From contig NC_132978.1 in assembly GCF_047496725.1 (NCBI RefSeq), positions 13,107,501-13,171,500 on the forward strand: DNA of 64,000 nt, in the 5' to 3' direction. Under the pieces are notes generated by a model. The model was given only the letters and a program-made list of their open reading frames with translations. It searched no databases and was not told the origin of the DNA. Every line of letters starts with the position of its first letter. Within the stretch, counting starts at the first letter, position 1. Positions 57,033 through 64,000 of this stretch are shown in pieces. Position numbers and translations under genes: made by a program. The DNA comes from Anoplolepis gracilipes (lineage: Eukaryota; Arthropoda; Insecta; Hymenoptera; Formicidae).

Positions 57033-57152
57033 CCCTATCAGCACACATGTTCAAAAGATGTTTATAGGAGAGCCACAGAATATTAAAACATATTTTTAAA
57101 TATCCTGCGAATCTTTTATGGACAATCTTTTGAACATGTGTGCCGATAGGGG
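57033..57152. mobile_element. 120-bp foldback (MITE-like) element with 27-bp terminal inverted repeats
   Basis: Left end CCCTATCAGCACACATG followed by TTCAAAAGAT; right end, read in reverse, CCCTATCGGCACACATG followed by TTCAAAAGAT. One mismatch in 27. The interior pairs only weakly. No coding capacity. Confidence 0.75.
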
Positions 57153-58643
57153 AAACTCTCATTGATTTAATAAATGAAAATTAATTAGCTCTTATTAGAC
57201 GAAGAATAAATCTCATGCTTCGATCTCAAGCATGTTGAAATGTTATAAATTGAAATGCATTTTATTAACATATTTTATTTGCTTCTGGAGAATATCATTC
57301 CCCTCTTCTCCCCGCCCCCCCCCCCCTCCGCCCCCGCTCCACCCGAAGTAACTGTTTATTCGGCCAACTGAGATCCGCGCGCGCTTTTTACGCCGCTTGT
57401 TTACAACTTTTCCGCAAAGATATAAAAGCATGTCTCGCGTTCTATTTCATAGAATTCCTTTGCCCGTCGCAATTCTCGCGTGGGGGAGGGGGGGGGGGTA
57501 GAACACGAGGAGCCAACATCAATCACGATACGTCATCCGTTCGCTCGCGTTTAATGGCGACAACAGATGGCGCCAGCAATCCGCGCGATCAAACCGCACG
57601 CGGCGTTTCGAACAATCGCGCGTGCCGAAAGGAAATTATGTGTAAACGCGCGCGGCAAAGCCGGAAGCAGCGAAACGGTCGACGACAAGCGGACAAGCGT
57701 CGTCCTCACGTCACCTCACATGTGGATGATCCCCTTACACGTCTGTCGCCAGTTCCGTTTTTCGCGGTTGGCTGCGCCTAGTTACGCGCTTCCAATTCTC
57801 CCGATACGAATTGACGGCAATGACGAAGACGAAGACGAAGACGAAGACGACGATGGACACGAATAATAGCCGCGAGCCGCGAGACGGCGCGGTGGCTACA
57901 GATAAAACGCTCGTGTCGAGGAGCGAGGAGTCGAGGTAACGTTTGCCATATGCCGGGCTGCTAGAAACCGGCTGTGATTTTTGCTGGTCAAACGCTGCTT
58001 GGCGCGCGTTTATACTTGTCGTGCTATTCGAGTACCACGTTCAATAGATTTGCATTCAATTCAATCGAAAAACTATATTGCGTGCGAAAAATATATTGCC
58101 AGTTCTTTTCTAAATTGCGAACAAAACATCACGAGAGTTGGACTCTTAATTACTACACTTGTTAGATTTATAATGAATCAGATTATAAATGTAATATTAT
58201 TGAACCGCATATTTGAATATATATATATATACACTCTTTTATATAGAATATTTTAAATATTATTATACAAAATATATTTTTAAATAGCACATTAATAAAA
58301 ATATGAAATATACATAATTCATCAGAGATATAGTTTCACACGGAGATTTTTCTGAGATATAAATAAAACGATAACGATAGTTAAAAGCAATCATATAAAA
58401 TTAACATATATCAAAGCAAATAAAAAAAATCACCTCTTTTCAGTAAAATACATTAGCGCATTTGATGAATTATCAATTTCGACTTAGGAATAAATTTCTG
58501 TTGATATATCTTTAAATTTATTCATACTAAAAGCAAAGTTGTCATTCTGCGTGAAGTGATTAATTGTCGGATACAACCACAGTCGAGGAAGAACGTCGTC
58601 AGCGGAGCGCGAAACGTTTCTTGAACCGCGACTTCTCCGCCGC

Positions 58644-58857
58644 GAGGCGAGGCGAGAGACGAGGTGAGGTGAGGTGAGGTGAGGCGAAGCGAGAGACGTG
58701 GTGAGGTGAGGTGAGGTGAGGTGAGGTGAGGTGAGGTGAGGCGAGGCGAGGCGAGGTGAGGTGAGGTGAGGTGAGGTGAGGTGAGGTGAGGCGAGGTGAG
58801 GTGAGGCGAGGCGAGGCGAGGTGAGGTGAGACAAGGTGAGGTGAGGCGAGGCGAGAG
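58644..58857. repeat. Pentanucleotide satellite (GAGGT/GAGGC)n
   Basis: About 40 units of GAGGT and GAGGC with short breaks (GAGAGACGTG, GAGACAAG). The minus-strand translation is a Thr/Ser/Pro/His/Leu repeat, an artefact rather than a protein. Confidence 0.92.
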
Positions 58858-59804
58858 GTTCCCGCCGTTTTTCTCCGCCGCGCTCCGTTGACGCCGCTCC
58901 ATCGAAGCGGTTGCCACGCGGTGGGACGGTGGGACGTTACAGCCTATAGCGAGACCCAGCGCAAAAACGCAACCTTCGTGTTTAAAGCGAGACGAGAGGC
59001 ATGCCACGGTGACGACCGTCGGGGCGCACCGTTGCACCTGCATCTCCTTGTTGCCCTGTTGGCACTCCTACCTTACTGATCTCTTACCGCGGGATACCGA
59101 GAATGCCCGCGAGCGTATAACGCGGCGACGAGAAGCCTGTCTTCCACCTTTTAAGAGATACTTTTCCATTACAGAGAGAGAAATCGCGATATGTAGCAGT
59201 TCTGAAATTAAAATGCTTTATTTCATGTTTTTCTTACATACGATTAGCATGATATACATTATTTGAACATACTTGATAAAGATGATGAAGAATATCTCGG
59301 AAACATATATCCTATAAATAAAAATATTGTTTTGTCAATCTTTTAAAAACTGTATACTTTTATAAAATGTATTTCAAACAAATTTGTAAGAGATTTCACG
59401 ACACATTCTATATTAATAGTATACCATAGACATCAATTAACATAATTAATGAAAATAAATAAAGTCTCTTTCACTTTCATTACAACATAATTTAAAAAAA
59501 TAATAAATAAATCTCAAATTTAAATAGTACGATTAAATACATATAAAAAAATATAAATGAGTAAACTCAAGTCAATACAACTAAAATATGAAAACAAAAA
59601 TAGGAATTATCTTGTTAATACAAGACATAGAATAAAAACTACTAGAAAAAAAGGAAAAGAAATAAAAGTCATATGATTGAAAATAAAGTTATCGAAAAAT
59701 TAAAAAAGAATACTGTCCAATACTAAACACTATACACATGTCCTATGTGTATGTATGCATGTTCGTGTATATTAAGTAAAGAATTAAAATATTTGTTATT
59801 TTGC

Positions 59805-61066
59805 TCAAGACGTGCACGAGGAGCACGAGGAGCACATAGAACACGAGGAAACGGTGGAGCCGGTGCTCCAACTCGTACTAGAGCTGCTTGTATCGGACCG
59901 TGACGACGGACTGGAACTCGGATCGCTCAGTAACGGTTGATGCAAGTTCTTCTCTATGTCGCGCCACTCGGACTCGAACGATAGCGTCGGTTTCGCATCT
60001 TGCGACGGTGGTTCACTTACGTCGCTATCGCTCTCGCTCAACGACGTTGATTTCACTCCCACTTCTGTTCGCACCTGATCCGGTGCAGGCAAATCGTAAT
60101 TGATGGTCCTCACGCCGTACATGTCGCAAATGATTTTCCTGGGTCTTTTTGGTTCTTTCTGGACGCGATTAGAGACGCGAATTTTCCTCGGCTTGATCAA
60201 TTCGAGATCCTCGAAGCTTATCCTTTTCAAGCGAGGAACAGTATATACGAAGCATGGGGCACCGGAAGAAGTCTGCGTGATCGCGGAAGAAATGTCACTA
60301 TTCGAGGAATTGAATATTTGATCGAGCTTTTCGGTATTTATTTCGTTCTCTTCCACAAAAAATTCGGTTTCAAGAAAATTCGTGGCGTATAACGTCGAGC
60401 AACCGCTTTCCGATTCGCTCTTCTCGTCTTTGATACCTTCATCGATGTTGTTGTTCTCGTCAATTTGTTCTTCCTCGTAATGACATTCAAACGCATCGAC
60501 CGATAAATTGCACGAATCCGTGTCGGAGGTCAGATCCACCTGAGGTGTGTAATAATATCGCGCGATGACATCCGGAACAGTCGTCAATGATTTATCGCCA
60601 TCGCGTTTAGCAGCCGATACACTTGGCTCGTTCTCGCTGTCCGACACTGACAACAAGTCTATATTATTCGCTGATACATCATCTGTATTGTATACCTGTA
60701 AAAAAGATTTTCTTTTAATCGCGCGGCATTTATATCATTAATATTTTTCTTATTTTTGCCTTTATAAAAAATTATACATTGTACATATTTCGTGTGATTT
60801 TATATTAAATATTGTGCGATTGTGTCACTTTAATTATATATTTAAATGACAGATTAAATTTTATATGTGAAAATGTAATTATTTATATAAAATGAGATAT
60901 AGTATTATATAAAATTAAAAATACGATATATCCGCTCAATCAGATTTTTATTTTTAATACGATAATTTGCTTAGATAATATTATCTGCTGTATCACATGA
61001 CTTATTGTATATACATATTAATTTTAATTAAAAACAGAGAAGTTACTCAATCTTGATAAAAAAAAA

Positions 61067-61112
<46 letters not shown>

Positions 61113-61504
61113 TATATTTTTTGTTCTTTTTTTTATATAATATATTCGATATATCAACTGTTCTATAACTGCGAAAAGTGAAAAAATATATTTATTGTTT
61201 ATTTTTGTTTTTCAGGTACTAGTCAGGAACTTACCTTTTTGATGGAGCTAAATGGGATGTCAATGTAACGCGAAATGGGTCTGTACCACGTATTACAGTT
61301 GCTGTGTACATTATGGAAATATACACGGTTGGGATAACTCTTGGATGGGCACTGGATCCAACCATGAGTGTCAACCAAGTTGCCGAATTCGCTGACGGGA
61401 CGCAAAGTGGACGTGTTGCTACGATTGTTATCGATTGTTCGCGTCGACGACCAAGATACGGTGTCTTCGTCTTCCCTGTCAAACTCGCTCGCGTCGGAAT
61501 ACAT
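59805..61504 (-). CDS. WW-domain protein of unknown function, 386 aa
   Basis: Two coding exons, 61235-61504 and 59805-60695, phase 0 across a 539-bp intron with good sites (AAG/GTAAGT, TTTTACAG). Residues 48-76 form a WW-like domain: GWIQCPSKSYPN, VYFHN, TWYRP, with Trp49 and Trp73 24 apart and Pro76 at the usual place. Such domains bind proline-rich or phospho-Ser/Pro ligands. The rest is acidic and Ser-rich (DSENEPS, HYEEEQIDENNN), then has a basic, NLS-like patch (KPRKIRVSNR, KRPRKI), a short hydrophobic-polar block (ESEWRDIEKNLHQPLL) and a Ser/Cys-rich tail ending CSSCSSCTS. I do not recognise the family; DGCR8/Pasha also has a W-to-W-R-P type WW but the rest does not match. Start chosen as the first ATG of the exon. 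Confidence 0.8.
61072..61108. repeat. (TA)n microsatellite
   Basis: TA run inside the intron of the WW-domain gene, flanked by ATGCATAT on both sides. Confidence 0.9.
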
Positions 61505-61679
61505 TTAGAATAATAAGGAGGACACAAATTGCGACGAACACGACTACCGCAAAGGACAAAACAAACATACGCACGCACACGTGTACGTATGTACACAACA
61601 CGTGCGCGTGCATCGACAACCGATATGTACATCGATAATCGACATCTAGCGGTGATATGCGTTATGACTGATGACTGAT

Positions 61680-61907
61680 TACAGAGCCGTGCGATAAAGG
61701 ACTCGACTCGCGTTCTCTATAGAGGGCATCCTAATTCATAAATCGCTTTGAACTTCAAACTCCAAATCAGTCTCATATTCGCATTCGTGCGCGATAGTGA
61801 ATTAGTGTAATTAATTTGTGTATTTTACGCGATGTAACGACGCGGCTACAACGAATTAAGGCGATCCTTTCTTCGAACCGAGAAGAGGATATTTCTGTGA
61901 TTTCAAG
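61680..61907 (+). other. Candidate noncoding first exon of a divergent gene
   Basis: A moderately GC-rich segment starting 175 bp upstream of the WW-domain gene ends in a strong splice donor, TTTCAAG/GTAAGAAA, at 61907/61908. It has no useful open frame, so it would be 5' UTR of a plus-strand gene beyond the window, sharing a two-way promoter with the WW-domain gene. Weakly supported. Confidence 0.3.
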
Positions 61908-64000
61908 GTAAGAAAAATCTATTTGTCCTTGCTGATAAGCGGAATAATAATTTTGTATAAATGAATTGGCTACAGAATTATAGGTTAATACTGCGGGAAA
62001 TAATTGTTTTAGGTTAGCTTAATCCCGCATACAAAAATATTAATACGTTAATATGTTTTTGTATAAGGCTTCTCATTATTAAAAAAAAAAAAAAAAAAAC
62101 TCTTAGAGTATTTTATATAAAACGTAATATAAAATAGATATAAAATGCCAAGAGACCATTATTTTTTTTTCTTAGGATTATTGTACATTTTTATTCTTCA
62201 AGTTATGAAAGAAGATTAAGCGAAAGAAAATTGCTACTTTTTCAATCTTCAAATTTCATTATCTCTTTGTAAAACATAGTATGAATTTATTTTACATTCT
62301 CAATTTAGAATTTTTACGCAGGACTGTTTGTTTCCTCTTTTTTGTCGCCTAAATATTTGTTAGAAGCTGCTCGCTCTCGCGTTTTTCAAATGCCCAAGGT
62401 TTTTACAAAAGAGGTCAGGAGGTCTTGCTGACCAAGACGGACGTTTTTTTATCCATTTTTTTCCGGAAAGAACATGGATAGAATACGTAATGCAATACGA
62501 TCGGCGCGCATCCCGATGCGTGCACGGCTTATTATTCCTGACCGTGTGTGCATACTTTATTATTCGCGACGTATCTCGAGAATGCTCGCGGTGATCCCAC
62601 TGAAAACTCTAGATTCTTGCCTTATTCCATATGTTCTTTTTTTTTTCTCAGCCGCTTTTCATGAAATTCTTTATTTTCGATCGTCTTAAAATATGTAAAG
62701 AATACGCAACAGCTGCTGGGGTTATTTGACACGTGGGCATTGTTAATTTTCTATATATTTATTCATTTTTTTATCTGTACCTCTTTTTGGCCAATTTTCC
62801 ATATGAGCTATTTATTTTTATATGTATTAAACATATTTGTATGTATGTTTTTATATACGGATATTTATTATTTATTCTACATAATTAAAAAAAAAGAATT
62901 TCTTGCTTAGAATTTATTCGTTGCATGAAAATTTAGTGAAAAATATTCAAAGTGGCATAAAAAATTTTTAATAAAATATATTAAAATATACAAAGAGAAT
63001 TGAAATATATGCACACACACACACACACATTTTCTTTAATACATTTTCTTACAATATTCTTATGTTATTTTAAATATATTTTTTTAGAATTTTTGCGAAA
63101 CAAGTAAGCTCTGAGCAAAAAAAATAAATTTTTTAATTTATATTTATTATTTATTCTATATAATTAACAAAAAAGAATTTCTTGCTTAGAATTTATTCGT
63201 TGCATGAAAATTTAGTGAAAAATATTCAAAGTGGCATAAAAAATTTTTAATAAAATATATTAAAATATACAAAGAGAATTGAAATATATGCACACACACA
63301 CACACACTTTCTTTAATACATTTTCTTACAATATTCTTATGTTATTTTAAATATATTTTTTTAGAATTTTTGCGAAACAAGTAAGCTCTGAGCAAAGAAA
63401 AAATAAATTTTTTAATTATATAGAATCTATAATGTAATAAATAAGATGTATGATATTGCTTTTTAAATAAGTTTCAATACTTGATCTTATTGACTGTGTT
63501 TTATTTATCTAATGGCTAAGAAAATTAAAATATCTGATGAAAAGAAGTCTGTTGCGATATACTTTATAGAAATGCAATATAATATATTTTATAGAGAAAA
63601 TTCTTGACACATCTTTAGGCAAATAATCTCATTCGGATTGTGTTAAAGATTAAATTGTAAGTCCGTGCCAGACTGCTCTATTTCTCCCTTTTATTATTAG
63701 GCATTTACATACGATGATCTCGTCTATAGAAAGTAATAACGATACTAGAAAAGTCTATCCATACAATGATCGATCTTTCTTTTCGTGACTATTACTCTTG
63801 AACAAAATATTCACCTCCACCTTTTTTCATGGATACTTCTTTGCTAAGAATCCTTCTGTATTATTTACAAATTTTCTTTTTGTCTCGTTTCTTGACAGCC
63901 CATTATTGCTGCGTATACTTAAAAGATCTTTTTATAATAGAAGAATGCGTAAGAGAATCTATGTTTATTTAATGAGAACTTTAAAGTATTTTTAATTACA
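61908..64000. other. AT-rich stretch, possibly an intron
   Basis: No coding sequence recognised. It contains an A-run at 62081-62099, a somewhat GC-richer patch (62470-62600) and the tandem duplication at 62862-63419. Confidence 0.4.
62862..63419. repeat. 279-bp tandem duplication
   Basis: 62862-63140 and 63141-63419 are near-identical direct copies. Each starts TATTTATTATTTATTCTA, includes TTTCTTGCTTAGAATTTATT, a (CA)n run and GCGAAACAAGTAAGCTCTGAG. Differences are a few bases in the A-runs and in the CA repeat length, so the event is recent. Confidence 0.93.

Larger units (their letters stand above)
55215..59804. other. Region without recognised genes between Peter Pan and the WW-domain gene
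   Basis: The first 300 bp hold the Peter Pan promoter, including the segment shared with CENP-E. Then AT-rich DNA to ~56450, a G-rich CpG island (56460-56760), AT-rich DNA with a foldback element (57033-57152), a second GC-rich zone (57290-57960) with long C and G runs and a GACGAA array, and a third (58560-59160) with a pentanucleotide satellite. Open frames in the GC-rich zones overlap on both strands and look non-coding. Promoters or noncoding first exons of genes outside the window are possible. Confidence 0.4.

Noticed and set aside
57554..57866. Two overlapping plus-strand open frames in a CpG-rich zone, one ending in an Asp/Glu repeat
   Set aside because: Length is expected from high GC and few stops; the acidic end is a GACGAA array, and no splice context or protein pattern supports either frame.
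58484..59043. Two overlapping minus-strand open frames rich in Ser, Pro, His, Leu and Thr (116 and 173 codons)
   Set aside because: They are translations of the GAGGT/GAGGC satellite; open in several frames because the unit lacks stops on that strand.

Overview
This window is animal nuclear DNA, almost certainly from an insect and probably a hymenopteran such as an ant. The genes are split by short AT-rich GT-AG introns. The intergenic DNA is very AT-rich with (TA)n and (GA)n microsatellites and scattered CpG-rich islands. The gene set is insect-like: blue cheese/WDFY3, rootletin, CENP-E, Peter Pan and a small secreted MBF2-family protein. The species call is inference; exon structures were assembled by hand from splice sites, and reading phase was checked across every junction.

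Layout. 1-6778 (+): the last 21 exons of a blue cheese/WDFY3 gene (PH-BEACH, BEACH, WD40, LIR-like motif, FYVE). 6779-12193: AT-rich DNA. 12194-13921 (+): an intronless 575-residue membrane-anchored ATP-grasp-like protein. 20127-20643 (+): a two-exon secreted MBF2-family protein. 22773-40135 (+): rootletin, up to 27 coding exons, with a 7.8-kb first intron that holds a hAT-type MITE and other repeats. 42111-44587: a long inverted duplication, two ~1.18-kb arms about 99% identical around a 120-bp spacer. 43761-52910 (+): a CENP-E-like kinesin-7 whose promoter and first two coding exons form the right arm; the left arm is a broken copy on the minus strand. 53385-55214 (-): Peter Pan (PPAN/SSF1), convergent with CENP-E. 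55215-59804: no recognised gene, GC-rich patches, a foldback element and a pentanucleotide satellite. 59805-61504 (-): a WW-domain protein I cannot name. 61505-64000: a possible divergent 5' exon and a 279-bp tandem duplication.

The genes do not form one pathway. Cytoskeletal and cell-division functions recur (rootletin, CENP-E), and the rest are autophagy (blue cheese) and ribosome assembly (Peter Pan). Regulatory observations of note are an RFX-type X-box just upstream of the conserved rootletin exons, and a promoter-like sequence shared by CENP-E and Peter Pan. The feature most worth following is the CENP-E inverted duplication: a young palindrome carrying a P-loop-dead copy of the kinesin exons, which could make hairpin RNA if transcribed through.
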